Origin: Duganella sp. sic0402
GTDB lineage: Bacteria; Pseudomonadota; Gammaproteobacteria; Burkholderiales; Burkholderiaceae_D
Length of the DNA: 64,000 nt
Assembly (NCBI RefSeq): GCF_019219065.1
Contig: NZ_JAHUWK010000001.1
Span: 248,001-312,000, forward strand
Direction of reading: 5' to 3'
The notes beneath the pieces are model-generated. The model made no database searches. It was not told the DNA's origin and saw nothing but the letters and a program-made list of their open reading frames with translations. Shown one piece after another: positions 38,551 through 47,470 of this stretch (positions are counted from its first letter, which is position 1; each line of letters starts with the position of its first letter). The translations under genes were made by a program, and so were the position numbers.

Positions 38551-39618
38551 TCAAATCGGCTTGCCGCTGGCATAGGCCCAGCCCAGTTCAGCCATCGGCC
38601 GCGCCATCTGTCCGGATTCCAGCGCCTGGGCGCTGGCGGCCGTGCCGTCGGCATAGCGTTTCATGATGCCTTGCATGATGCTTGCAAGCCGGAACATATT
38701 AAACGCCAGGTAGAAATTGAAATCGGCCAGCTGGATGGTCTTGCCGGTCCGTTCGGCGTAGCGGGCGATGTATTCTTGCTGGGTCGGAATGCCGAGCGCT
38801 TGCAAGTCCAGTCCGGCGATGCCGCGGAACTGGCCGGGCGGTATGTGCCAGCTCATGCAGTGGTAGGAAAAGTCGGCAAACGGGTGGCCCAGCGTGGAGA
38901 GTTCCCAGTCCAGCACCGCCAGGATGCGCGGCTCGGTTGGATGGAACAGCATATTGTCGAGGCGGAAGTCGCCATGCACGATGGCGGTGTCGTCGCCCGG
39001 CGGGATGTGGGCCGGCAGCCAGGCGATCAGCTGGTCCATGGCGTCGATGGTGTCGGTTTGCGAGGCCAGGTATTGCTTGCTCCAGCGCTCGATCTGGCGC
39101 GCGAAGTAGTTGCCGGGTTTGCCGTAGTCGCCGAGGCCGATGGCCTGGTAGTCCACCGTGTGCAGCTGGGCGATCACGCGGTTCAGCTCGTCGTAGATGG
39201 CGGCCCGCTCGGCCGGCGTCATGCCGGGCAGCGACTGATCCCACAGCACCCGGCCTTCGACAAACTCCATGACATAGAAGGCGCGGCCGATCACCGCTTC
39301 GTCGGTGCACAGCGCGTATTGGCGCGGCGCCGGGAAACCGTTTTTATGCAGCGCATCCATCACCCGGTATTCGCGTTCGATGGCGTGGGCCGATGGCAGC
39401 AGCTTGGCGGCCGGTGCCGGCTTGGTGCGTAGTACATAGCTGCGGCTACCGATGCTTAGCTTGAACGTGGGGTTGGACTGGCCGCCCTTGAACTGTTCGA
39501 CGGCCAGTTCGCCGTCAGGATAGTCTGGCACATGCTGGCGCATCCAGGCGTCGAGGGCGGCGCTGTCGAACTGGTGGCGTGCCGATACCGCCTTGGTGCC
39601 GATGAATTCCTCAAACAT
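38551..39618 (-). CDS. APH-family phosphotransferase, acyl-CoA-metabolism type (ACAD10/11-like)
   Basis: The ATG at 39618 follows GCAGGAGACACC and gives 355 residues. A farther upstream frame start is not supported. Protein-kinase-like motifs are AIVHGDFRLDNMLF (catalytic loop) and ILAVLDWELSTLGHPFADFSY (DFG-like metal site). The N-terminal half holds the nucleotide-binding lobe (SYVLRTKPAPAAKLLPSAHAIEREYRVM). This clade commonly accompanies acyl-CoA dehydrogenases; related ACAD10/11 kinase domains phosphorylate 4-hydroxyacyl-CoA. A role with the dehydrogenase pair at 29.7-32.0 kb is plausible, though the genes are not adjacent. It is not expected to be an antibiotic-resistance gene. Confidence 0.85.
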   Translation of the reverse strand: MFEEFIGTKAVSARHQFDSAALDAWMRQHVPDYPDGELAVEQFKGGQSNPTFKLSIGSRSYVLRTKPAPAAKLLPSAHAIEREYRVMDALHKNGFPAPRQYALCTDEAVIGRAFYVMEFVEGRVLWDQSLPGMTPAERAAIYDELNRVIAQLHTVDYQAIGLGDYGKPGNYFARQIERWSKQYLASQTDTIDAMDQLIAWLPAHIPPGDDTAIVHGDFRLDNMLFHPTEPRILAVLDWELSTLGHPFADFSYHCMSWHIPPGQFRGIAGLDLQALGIPTQQEYIARYAERTGKTIQLADFNFYLAFNMFRLASIMQGIMKRYADGTAASAQALESGQMARPMAELGWAYASGKPI

Positions 39619-39803
39619 GGTGTCTCCTGCTTTTATGTAGTATTCAGCCATTTTAAACAGAAAAAGTACGTGTGTGCTTTTAATTGTGCTGCGTCCGCAG
39701 AAAGCCACACCTTCACCCGCTAACTCGCTCATTGTGCTTATCTGTCATAGAATGGCCGCAAGTTTTGGTGGTAATTCTTGGTGGCAACGAATAAGGAGCA
39801 GGT

Positions 39804-41510
39804 ATGTCTAGGCCAGAGAAGGTCCGGCTGGGTGAGATTCTGGTGCAGCAAAAGCTGCTCTCGGAGGAACAACTGGGACTGGCGTTGGCCGACCAAAAAC
39901 GCAGCGGGCGCAAGCTTGGCCGCGTTTTTGTCGAGAACGGCTATGTAACGGAAGAGCAGATTGCCGGCGCGCTGGCGCGGCAGCTCAATATTCCCTACCT
40001 GAACCTGAAGTTTTTCAATATCAACCCAGAGATCGTCCGGCTGCTGCCCGAGACGCAGGCACGGCGCTTCCGCGCGCTGGTGCTGGAAGACCGGCGCGGC
40101 TCGCTGCTGGTCGGCATGTCTGACCCGACCGACCTGTTTGCGTATGACGAGATCGCCCGCATCGTCAAGCAGGATATTGAACTGGCGGTGGTCAACGAAA
40201 CCGAGGTGCTGGGCGCGATCGACCGCATCTACCGCCGCACAGAAGATATTTCCGACCTGGCGCGCGAGCTGGAGCAGGACCTGGGCGACGCCTCGGTGGA
40301 CTTTGGCGCACTGGCTGCCGCCAACCCGAATCTGGAAGAGGCGCCGGTGGTCAAGCTGCTGCAATCGGTGTTTGACGATGCCGCCCAGGTGCGCGCGTCC
40401 GACATCCACATCGAGCCGCAGGAAGGCCGGCTGCAAATCCGCTTCCGCATCGACGGCGTGCTGCACCTGCAAACCGAGTCGGATATCAAGATCGCACCGT
40501 CGCTGGCCTTGCGCCTGAAGCTGATGTCGGACCTGGATATCTCGGAAAAGCGCTTGCCGCAGGATGGCCGCTTTGCGGTGCGGGTCAAGAACCAGCGCAT
40601 CGACGTGCGGATCTCGACCATGCCGACCCAGTATGGCGAATCGGTGGTGATGCGTCTGCTGAACCAGAGCGGCGCGCAGCTGCGGCTGGACGCGATCGGC
40701 ATGCCGCGCGGCCTGCTGGAACGCTTCCGCGCGATTATTGAACGTCCCAACGGGCTGGTGCTGGTGACCGGCCCGACCGGTTCCGGCAAAACCACCACGC
40801 TGTATTGCGCACTGTCCGAGCTGAATTCTGTCGAGAAGAAGCTGATCACGGTGGAGGACCCGGTCGAATACCGGCTGGCCGGCATCAACCAGGTGCAGGT
40901 CAACGACAAGATCGACCTGAACTTCGCGCGCGTGTTGCGCTCCGCGCTGCGCCAGGACCCGGACATTGTGCTGGTCGGCGAGATGCGCGACCAGGAAACC
41001 GCCGCCATCGGCCTGCGCGCCGCCATGACCGGTCACCTGGTGCTGTCGACGCTGCACACCAACGACGCCGTCAGTACACCGCTGCGGCTGATGGACATGG
41101 GCGTGCCGCGCTATATGGTCGGCTCATCGCTGCAGGCGGTGCTGGCGCAGCGTCTGGTGCGGGTAATCTGCGAAAGCTGCACCACGCCTTACGAGCCGAC
41201 GCCAACCGAACGCGAGTGGCTGAGCCTGGAGTTGAACGACAAGGTCGACAAAGGCCGCTATTTCCACGGCAAGGGCTGCTCGCATTGCAACGGCATGGGT
41301 TATCGCGGCCGGACCGGCGTGTACGAGCTGCTGGAAATGACACGCGCGGTGGTGGACGCCGCCAATGATCCCGATCCATCCCACTTCCTCAAGACCGCCA
41401 CGGCGCAGATGGCCGGCGAAACGCTGCGCCGCCACGTGGTCATGCTGGTGGTGCAGGGACGGACGACGATTTCGGAAGCCATGCGCATCAGCAACCAGGT
41501 AGAGGATTAA
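39804..41510 (+). CDS. mshE: MSHA pilus extension ATPase MshE
   Basis: 568 residues of the GspE/PilB family. The N-terminus carries a MshEN-type c-di-GMP-binding repeat (RLGEILVQQKLLSEEQLGLALADQKRSGRKLG). The ATPase core has Walker A GPTGSGKTTTLY (about 323-334), Asp and His boxes (VGEMRDQETAAIGLRAAMTGHLVLSTLHTNDA) and a zinc tetracysteine (CESC...CSHC). It powers pilin polymerisation. AAGGAGCAGGT precedes the ATG. It leads a run of co-directional msh genes, with mshG starting 3 bases after its stop. Confidence 0.95.
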   Translation: MSRPEKVRLGEILVQQKLLSEEQLGLALADQKRSGRKLGRVFVENGYVTEEQIAGALARQLNIPYLNLKFFNINPEIVRLLPETQARRFRALVLEDRRGSLLVGMSDPTDLFAYDEIARIVKQDIELAVVNETEVLGAIDRIYRRTEDISDLARELEQDLGDASVDFGALAAANPNLEEAPVVKLLQSVFDDAAQVRASDIHIEPQEGRLQIRFRIDGVLHLQTESDIKIAPSLALRLKLMSDLDISEKRLPQDGRFAVRVKNQRIDVRISTMPTQYGESVVMRLLNQSGAQLRLDAIGMPRGLLERFRAIIERPNGLVLVTGPTGSGKTTTLYCALSELNSVEKKLITVEDPVEYRLAGINQVQVNDKIDLNFARVLRSALRQDPDIVLVGEMRDQETAAIGLRAAMTGHLVLSTLHTNDAVSTPLRLMDMGVPRYMVGSSLQAVLAQRLVRVICESCTTPYEPTPTEREWLSLELNDKVDKGRYFHGKGCSHCNGMGYRGRTGVYELLEMTRAVVDAANDPDPSHFLKTATAQMAGETLRRHVVMLVVQGRTTISEAMRISNQVED

Positions 41511-41513
41511 TCC

Positions 41514-42737
41514 GTGCCTTTCTTCGCGTACAAGGGCCGCAACGCGCGCGGCGAGTTGATGCAAGGCGTGCTGGAGGCGGCCGATAGCGGCGCCGTCGCC
41601 GATCAGCTATTCAATACTGGCGTGACGCCGATCGAAATTGTGGTCACCACCAAGACGGCGGACGGCGAAGGCTGGTGGTCCAAACTGCTGGAGAAGCGCG
41701 TCACGTCGATGGATGTCCAGCTATTCAGCCGCCAAATGTACACGCTGCTGAAGTCCGGCGTGCCGATCATGCGCGGGCTGGCTGGCTTGCAGGAATCGGC
41801 GGTCAGCAAGTCGTTTGGCAAGGTGATCAAGGATTTGCGCGAGTCGCTGGACTCGGGGCGCGAGCTGTCGGCGGCAATGCGCCGCCATCCAGCAGTGTTC
41901 ACGCCGTTCTATTTGTCGATGGTGCGGGTAGGGGAGATGACCGGGAGGCTGGAGGAAGTATTCCTGCGCCTGTTCGACCACCTGGAGTTCGACCGCGATA
42001 TGCGCGAGCGGGTCAAGACTGCGACCCGCTATCCGAGCTTTGTAGTGTTCGCCATGGTGGCCGCGATGATTGTGGTGAATATTTTCGTGATACCGGCCTT
42101 TGTGGGCGTGTTTGCCAAGTTCAATGCCGAGCTGCCGCTGATGACGCGCATTCTGATTGGTACCTCCAACTTTACCGTGCGCTATTGGCCGGTCGGGCTG
42201 GGCGGGCTGGTGGCCAGCTTCTGGGGCTTTCGTACCTGGATAGGCACCACCAGGGGGCGCTACCAGTGGGACAAGTTCAAGCTGAGCATTCCGGTTGCCG
42301 GCAAGATCGTATTGAAAGCGACCATGGCGCGTTTCGCCCGCAGCTTCGCGTTGTCCAGCCGCAGCGGCGTGCCGATCGTGCAAGCGCTGTCGGTCGTGTC
42401 GAAGACCGTGGACAACGCCTATCTGTCGGCGCGCGTGGAGCAGATGCGCGATGGCGTCGAGCGCGGCGAGAGTATTCTGCGCACCGCCGCCGCCGCCAAT
42501 GTGTTCACACCGGTGGTGCTGCAGATGATCGCGGTGGGCGAGGAGAGCGGTTCCATCGATGATCTGATGGACGAGATCGCCCAGATGTACGAGCGGGAGG
42601 TGGATTACGAACTCAAAACTCTGTCAGCGCAGATCGAGCCCATCCTGATCGCCTTCCTTGGCGTCATGGTATTGGTGCTGGCGCTGGGTATCTTCCTGCC
42701 GATTTGGGACTTGGGCAAGGCCGCCTTGCATAACTGA
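41514..42737 (+). CDS. mshG: MSHA pilus inner-membrane platform protein MshG
   Basis: 407 residues of the GspF/PilC family, from a GTG start: MPFFAYKGRNARGELMQGVLEA. It has two GspF repeats with three hydrophobic segments, including VFAMVAAMIVVNIFVIPAFVGVF and the C-terminal LIAFLGVMVLVLALGIFLPIW. It couples the ATPase to pilin insertion at the inner membrane. It follows mshE immediately. Confidence 0.95.
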   Translation: MPFFAYKGRNARGELMQGVLEAADSGAVADQLFNTGVTPIEIVVTTKTADGEGWWSKLLEKRVTSMDVQLFSRQMYTLLKSGVPIMRGLAGLQESAVSKSFGKVIKDLRESLDSGRELSAAMRRHPAVFTPFYLSMVRVGEMTGRLEEVFLRLFDHLEFDRDMRERVKTATRYPSFVVFAMVAAMIVVNIFVIPAFVGVFAKFNAELPLMTRILIGTSNFTVRYWPVGLGGLVASFWGFRTWIGTTRGRYQWDKFKLSIPVAGKIVLKATMARFARSFALSSRSGVPIVQALSVVSKTVDNAYLSARVEQMRDGVERGESILRTAAAANVFTPVVLQMIAVGEESGSIDDLMDEIAQMYEREVDYELKTLSAQIEPILIAFLGVMVLVLALGIFLPIWDLGKAALHN

Positions 42738-42746
42738 GCCTGAATT

Positions 42747-43265
42747 GTGACGTTACTGGAAACATTTGTGTCTGTAAAACAACGCGGAGCCAGCTTATTT
42801 GAATTCGTGATTTCGATGACGGTCATCGGTGTTTTGTCCGGATTATTGCTGTCACGTTTGTGGTATTACCAACGAGAAGCGGAGCTTGCTGGTATGCACA
42901 TGACTGTGGGAAATATTCAGCGCGCCTTAGAAATTAGGGTTGTGCAAGCAAAATTGCCTGGTCGCAGCGCCGATTTAACGTTTTTAACCGAAGAAAATCC
43001 GTTTCATTTACTGAAAGTAACTCCGACAAATTATGTGGGCGAGTTGTACAGCCCGGGCGCGGACGACATCGGTGCAGGTAATTGGTGCTTTGATCGAAGC
43101 AATAAGACGGTCATATATTTGTTAAATTATGGAAATTCATTCGAGGATTCCCAGACGAAACTTTTGAAATTCAAGGTAAAATTGAGGGGCTTGCCCCAAA
43201 GCCCCGCCAAGCCGTCAGGCGCACCAGAGAGTTTCGGTGTGGCCTTTGAGCAAGTCAAGGATTAG
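42747..43265 (+). CDS. Prepilin-like protein, possible MshB equivalent
   Basis: 172 residues from a GTG start; a GTG 8 codons further on is an alternative. After a short leader with basic residues (VKQRG), a type-IV-pilin-like helix begins: ASLFEFVISMTVIGVLSGLLLSRLWYY. Gly-1 and Glu+5 are kept, but the usual F-T-L-I-E start is replaced by A-S-L-F-E. The remaining 130 residues match nothing I recognise; they contain one cysteine (NWCFDRSN). The gene has visibly lower G+C than its neighbours, suggesting recent exchange, as is common for pilin genes. Its place before mshA corresponds to mshB in Vibrio. Confidence 0.68.
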   Translation: MTLLETFVSVKQRGASLFEFVISMTVIGVLSGLLLSRLWYYQREAELAGMHMTVGNIQRALEIRVVQAKLPGRSADLTFLTEENPFHLLKVTPTNYVGELYSPGADDIGAGNWCFDRSNKTVIYLLNYGNSFEDSQTKLLKFKVKLRGLPQSPAKPSGAPESFGVAFEQVKD

Positions 43266-43303
43266 CGCCCCTGCGCAAAACTTTTCGACGATTTGGAGAA
43301 ATA

Positions 43304-43813
43304 ATGAATAAGCAAGCTAGCACCATCATCCGCCAACGTACGTCCCAAGGCGGTTTCACACTGATCGAACTGATTGTTGTTATCGTCATCCTCGGCATTC
43401 TGGCAGCGACTGCTTTGCCTAAGTTTTCTGACCTGAGCGGTGATGCCCGTGTGGCTTCGCTGAATGGCGCCGCCGGCGCTATGAAGTCGGTTTCCGCCAT
43501 GGCGCATGGTCAGGCGCTGGTGGCTGGCCAAGGCACAGCCGCGAGCGGCACCGTCTCCATGGAAGGCACCGCCGTCAACATGGTGTATGGTTACCCTACG
43601 GCCGCTTCGATGCCGGTCGCTGCAGGCCTGACCAGCCAGGACTACACCATTACGCAGGGTCCCAATACCCCACTTTCGATTGTGGCTGGCCAGGTCGCGA
43701 TACAGCCAGCTAAAGACGCGCGGGCTGGTTGCTACGTGGTGTACACGCAGGCAACTGCAACTGCGATTGCGACTGTGGACACCAGCAAGGTCACCTCGAC
43801 CGATTGCATCTAA
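43304..43813 (+). CDS. mshA: MSHA major pilin MshA
   Basis: 169 residues with a classic type IV prepilin start: 17-residue leader ending GG, then FTLIELIVVIVILGILAATALPKFSDLSGDAR. The C-terminus holds the two-cysteine disulfide region (AGCYVVYT ... TSTDCI). GGAGA lies seven bases before the ATG. The pattern matches MshA-type pilins, the main subunit of the mannose-sensitive haemagglutinin pilus used for attachment. Confidence 0.9.
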   Translation: MNKQASTIIRQRTSQGGFTLIELIVVIVILGILAATALPKFSDLSGDARVASLNGAAGAMKSVSAMAHGQALVAGQGTAASGTVSMEGTAVNMVYGYPTAASMPVAAGLTSQDYTITQGPNTPLSIVAGQVAIQPAKDARAGCYVVYTQATATAIATVDTSKVTSTDCI

Positions 43814-43840
43814 TCGTGCTTGTCAGCAGGTGATAGCCCA

Positions 43841-44395
43841 GTGCGCACCGGCTTGCGGTTGAAGCGCAGCGCCGGCTTCACGATGGTGGAGCTGATTACA
43901 GTCCTCATCGTGGCCGGCATTCTGGCTGCGGTCGGCGTATCCCGGTTCGCCGATAGCAATGCCTTCGAGAACCGGGCGTATGCCGATCAGGCGAAAACGA
44001 TTATCCGCTACGCGCAAAAGCTGGCCGTGGCGCAGAACCGGCCTATCTTTGTTGTCACCAATGGCAGCAGCTTCGCTGTTTGCGCAGATGCTGCCTGTAA
44101 TGGTTTGATTACCGCTCCTGGCGGTAGCAATAGCGGCAGTACCGCAACCCGTGCCAACTGCCGGCAAGGCAGCAACTACGTTGCCAGCTGGATGTGCGAA
44201 GGCCGCCCGGCAAACGTCAGCATCACCGGCCTGCCTGGCAGCACCATCTTTTTCGACGCGCTGGGGCGGCCTTATAAAGGGACGGACCCGGTTGTAGGAC
44301 CATCCACGCTCAGCGCTCCTGTGATTATTTCCTTCACCAGTGCTGGCAATACCAACCAGATCACCATCTGGCCGGAAACGGGCTATGTACAATAA
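43841..44395 (+). CDS. mshC: MSHA minor prepilin MshC (GspH/FimT-like)
   Basis: The GTG at 43841 has AGGTGA seven bases upstream and gives 184 residues; a longer TTG start is less likely. The prepilin segment is SAGFTMVELITVLIVAGILAAVGVSRFAD, followed by a GspH-like domain (YADQAKTIIRYAQKLAVAQNRPIFVVT). Cysteines in FAVCADAACNG, ANCRQG and SWMCEG suggest disulfides. The position after mshA matches mshC. Its last 11 bases overlap the next gene. Confidence 0.85.
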   Translation: MRTGLRLKRSAGFTMVELITVLIVAGILAAVGVSRFADSNAFENRAYADQAKTIIRYAQKLAVAQNRPIFVVTNGSSFAVCADAACNGLITAPGGSNSGSTATRANCRQGSNYVASWMCEGRPANVSITGLPGSTIFFDALGRPYKGTDPVVGPSTLSAPVIISFTSAGNTNQITIWPETGYVQ

Positions 44396-45041
44396 TCGCC
44401 TTCGCCAGCGTGGCGTCACCATCGTCGAGCTGATCATGTTTATCGTGATTGTCGGCGTGGCGGCGGCCGGGATTTTGCAGGTGATGAATCTGACCAGCAG
44501 AAATAGCACTGATCCGATCCGGCGTAAGCAAGCTACCCTGATCGCCGAGGCGTATATGGAAGAGCTGCAGCAGGCGCAATTCACAGCTTGCGATCCGAAC
44601 GATCAGAATGCTGGGACGGCAAGCAACAGCGCGGTCAATCCCAACGATGTACGTTTCTGTGCCGCAAATGGCACGGTAGAGCGCTTTGGCCCGGAAAACG
44701 GCAATGCGCGCCCATTTGATAACGTCAATGATTACGTGCCTGTCAACTATGTTGAGGGCACATCGGTGCGCGCATTCGCTGTCGCCGATGCCAATGGTGT
44801 GCTGGTTGATCGCGATGCATCGGGCGCCCCATTGGGCGCCGCCTTGGGCGTGCCGCTGACCAATTTCGTGACCACGCTGGCGCTACGTAATACCACATTG
44901 AATGGTATTGCCAGTCCTGCCATCGCAAATCCAAACGCTGACATGACTGTGCTGCTGATTACCATCACAGTTGCCTACGGTCCTGGAGAAAGCGTTGTGC
45001 TGGAAGCGTACCGGACCCGTTATGCACCGGAGTCGATATGA
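44385..45041 (+). CDS. mshD: MSHA minor prepilin MshD
   Basis: The ATG at 44385, inside the end of mshC, gives 218 residues starting MYNNRLRQRGVTIVELIMFIVIVGVAAAGILQVMN, a prepilin leader with G-V-T-I-V-E cleavage context. The rest is a GspI/PilV-like minor pilin (RRKQATLIAEAYMEELQQAQF). It overlaps mshC by 11 bases and mshO by 4, so translation is coupled through this stretch. Confidence 0.85.
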   Translation: MYNNRLRQRGVTIVELIMFIVIVGVAAAGILQVMNLTSRNSTDPIRRKQATLIAEAYMEELQQAQFTACDPNDQNAGTASNSAVNPNDVRFCAANGTVERFGPENGNARPFDNVNDYVPVNYVEGTSVRAFAVADANGVLVDRDASGAPLGAALGVPLTNFVTTLALRNTTLNGIASPAIANPNADMTVLLITITVAYGPGESVVLEAYRTRYAPESI

Positions 45042-45922
45042 GTCGCTTGGTATTCAGGCGCATGCGTGGCTTCACGCTGGTGGAAGTCATCGTGGTCATG
45101 ATCATCACCTCCATCCTGGCCGGCATCATGGTGCTGTTCATCCGCCGCCCGGTGGAAAGCTACGTCAACACCGCCGCTCGTGCGGACATGGCCGATGTGG
45201 CGGAAATTGCCTTGCGCCGCATGGCACGCGAATTGCGCGGCGCGGTGCCAAACAGCATACGCCTCTCCGTCATCGGCAATACCTCGCTGCTGGAATTCAT
45301 CCCGACCAAGGCTGGCGGCAATTACCTTGACGTCAGCGACGCTGCGCCTGCCGCCAATCCGGTACTCAGTTTTACTGACACTACCCGGACGAGTTTCTAT
45401 GTTGTCACGCCGATGCCGGCCGCGCCTTACGCGATAGTTCCAGGCGACTGGATCATTGTCTACAATCTGGGCACAGGCAACACCGGTTCGGACGCCTACG
45501 CGGCCACTCCGGGCAACCGCGCCGCAGTGGCCAGTATTGGTGGCGCCAACGGCAAGACCATCACGCTGGCCAACAATCCGTTTCCCAATGGCTTTGCATC
45601 GCCTCGCAAACGCTTTTCCGTTGCACTTGCTCCGGTGACGTTCGCTTGCGTCAATAACGCCAACGGCACCGGTACCTTGACGCGGTTCTGGGGCTATGGC
45701 TTCCGGCCGGTGCAAATCAATCCGGCGACGGTCGGCGCCACCCAAGCCCTCATGGCAAATAATGTCGCCGGTTGTACTTTCACAGTCATGCAGCTGCTTG
45801 ACCGGAATACCTCGCTGATCGGACTCGCGATTGCCTTGGCGCGCCCAAGCCCCGGTAGCGCGGCAAACAATCTGGAGACCGCGACCCTGGCGCAGCAAAT
45901 TCAAGTGAGTAACACGCCATGA
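45038..45922 (+). CDS. mshO: MSHA minor prepilin MshO
   Basis: 294 residues with the prepilin start MRGFTLVEVIVVMIITSILAGIMVLFIRRPVESYVNTAARADM and a long C-terminal domain. It starts at ATGA with the mshD stop and ends the same way into the next gene. Length, the FIRRPVESY sequence and locus position fit MshO, a GspJ-like minor pilin probably involved in pilus-tip initiation. Confidence 0.87.
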   Translation: MSRLVFRRMRGFTLVEVIVVMIITSILAGIMVLFIRRPVESYVNTAARADMADVAEIALRRMARELRGAVPNSIRLSVIGNTSLLEFIPTKAGGNYLDVSDAAPAANPVLSFTDTTRTSFYVVTPMPAAPYAIVPGDWIIVYNLGTGNTGSDAYAATPGNRAAVASIGGANGKTITLANNPFPNGFASPRKRFSVALAPVTFACVNNANGTGTLTRFWGYGFRPVQINPATVGATQALMANNVAGCTFTVMQLLDRNTSLIGLAIALARPSPGSAANNLETATLAQQIQVSNTP

Positions 45923-46407
45923 GGCCATCAATATTCATGCGTTTGCAAACCCGCCGCAAGTCGGCTGGGGTGGCGATTGTCACCGCGATTTTCCTGCTGG
46001 TGGTTGTGGCCGGACTGGCGGTGGCGGTTATTTCATTAAGTAGCGCGCAACAGGATGCATCCGCCAAGGATCTGCAAGGACAACGCGCTTATCAGGCGGC
46101 CAAGGCGGGGATTGAATGGGCTTTGATGCAATGGCAGCCAACGAGCCGGCCCACCGGGCCGATAGCTTGCGGGACCGTGACCAGTTTCGTCCCACAAGCT
46201 GCCACCCTGGCCACTTTTACAGTCACGGTGGTCATTACTTGTGATGGCGATACGCAGAACGGCTTGGTAGGTGGCGGAACGGGCGACCCCACAGCCAACC
46301 ACTTCGTGATCACCTCCACGGCTTGCAGCCAGCCCGCCGGCAACGGCTGTCCGAATCCCGTGGCAGGACCGGACTATGTGCAGCGGCAGTTACGTGCCCA
46401 GTTATAG
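45919..46407 (+). CDS. mshP: MSHA biogenesis protein MshP (PilX-like)
   Basis: 162 residues; one long hydrophobic helix (GVAIVTAIFLLVVVAGLAVAVISL) follows a basic leader (RLQTRRKSA). Then comes QQDASAKDLQGQRAYQAAKAGIEWALMQ, the PilX/MshP signature for a minor pilin without the Glu+5 class. It overlaps mshO by 4 bases. A 118-bp gap follows, ending the prepilin block. No mshQ-like gene is present. Confidence 0.82.
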   Translation: MRPSIFMRLQTRRKSAGVAIVTAIFLLVVVAGLAVAVISLSSAQQDASAKDLQGQRAYQAAKAGIEWALMQWQPTSRPTGPIACGTVTSFVPQAATLATFTVTVVITCDGDTQNGLVGGGTGDPTANHFVITSTACSQPAGNGCPNPVAGPDYVQRQLRAQL

Positions 46408-46484
46408 CGCGGCAATGCACAGGAAAAGTGTGTATTTTTGTAGCAGTATTGTTAAGTTATGCATGAATTGCGGTGTAAGTTGAA

Positions 46485-46490
46485 TATAAT
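46485..46490 (+). promoter_or_regulatory. Candidate -10 element for the mshI-N block
   Basis: TATAAT lies in an A+T-rich 118-bp gap, 36 bases before the mshI ATG. No good -35 hexamer is seen at standard spacing, so any promoter here may need an activator. Confidence 0.3.
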
Positions 46491-46525
46491 CAAGTATCTA
46501 GCGAGTAAACCTCCAGTGTTGAGAT

Positions 46526-47470
46526 ATGGTTTTTTTTAAAAGAGCTAAAAAGACGGACGGATGGCTCACAGTCACCTTTCTCAAGGACGGCGTCTGCGCG
46601 GGCCGCGTGCGGCGCGTGCGCGACGCCAAGGCGGTGGTGGAGCTGTCGGCCTTCTATCCGTCGGAGGCCAGCGCTTCACCCGAGGTGCTGGAGCGTCTCA
46701 ACAAGGAGCTGAAAGCTGGCAATTATCAATGCGGCACCATGCTCAGCGGCGGCGAATACCAGCTGCTGATGGTCGATGCGCCCAACGTGCCACAGGATGA
46801 GCTGAAAACCGCCGTGCGCTGGCGCTTGAAGGACATGCTCGACTTCCATGTCGACGACGCCACAATCGATGTGCTTGATATCCCGGTGGATAATAGCGCT
46901 GCGTCGCGCGGCCATTCCATGTTCGCTATCGCCGCACGTAACACGCTGATCCAGTCGCGCCAGACGCTGTTCAGCGAATCCAAGCTGAACCTGACCGTGA
47001 TCGACATCCCCGAGATGGCGCAGCGGAATATCTCGGCCCTACTGGAAACCGAAGGACGCGGCCTGGCCATGCTGTCCTTCGACGCCGACGGCGGCCTGCT
47101 GACCATCACCTACAAGGCCGAACTCTACCTGTCGCGCCGCATCGACGTGACGCTGGCGCAATTGCTGGAGCGCGATTCGGACCGCCAGCAGTCGCAGTTC
47201 GACAAGATCACGCTGGAGCTGCAACGCTCGCTGGATCACTTTGACCGCCAGTTCAATTACGTGAACGTGATCAAGCTGCTGCTCGCGCCAACCGGTGCCG
47301 AAGGCTTGCACGAGCACCTGGCCAGCAATCTCTACATGCCGGTGGAAGCAATGGTGCTGGACGATGTATTCGATCTGGGCAATGCGCCAGAGTTGCAGGA
47401 CGCCGCGCAGCAGCAGCGTTTCTTCCTGACGCTGGGTGCGGCCCTGCGGCATGAGGAGGTGAAGCTGTGA
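46526..47470 (+). CDS. mshI: MSHA biogenesis protein MshI (PilM-like)
   Basis: 314 residues with no membrane segment; the actin-like PilM/GspL-type fold is suggested by TDGWLTVTFLKDGVCAGRVRRV, VDAPNVPQDELKTAVRWRLKDMLDF and LLETEGRGLAMLSFDADGGLLTITYKAELYLSR. It should be the cytoplasmic member of the PilM-N-O-P alignment complex linking ATPase and secretin. It is the first gene after the intergenic gap, and the next gene overlaps its stop by 4 bases. Confidence 0.87.
   Translation: MVFFKRAKKTDGWLTVTFLKDGVCAGRVRRVRDAKAVVELSAFYPSEASASPEVLERLNKELKAGNYQCGTMLSGGEYQLLMVDAPNVPQDELKTAVRWRLKDMLDFHVDDATIDVLDIPVDNSAASRGHSMFAIAARNTLIQSRQTLFSESKLNLTVIDIPEMAQRNISALLETEGRGLAMLSFDADGGLLTITYKAELYLSRRIDVTLAQLLERDSDRQQSQFDKITLELQRSLDHFDRQFNYVNVIKLLLAPTGAEGLHEHLASNLYMPVEAMVLDDVFDLGNAPELQDAAQQQRFFLTLGAALRHEEVKL

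Noticed and set aside
38551-39618. Aminoglycoside resistance phosphotransferase
   Set aside because: The kinase motifs are of the APH superfamily, but the LDWELSTLGHP type belongs to the acyl-CoA-linked clade, not the drug-modifying enzymes.
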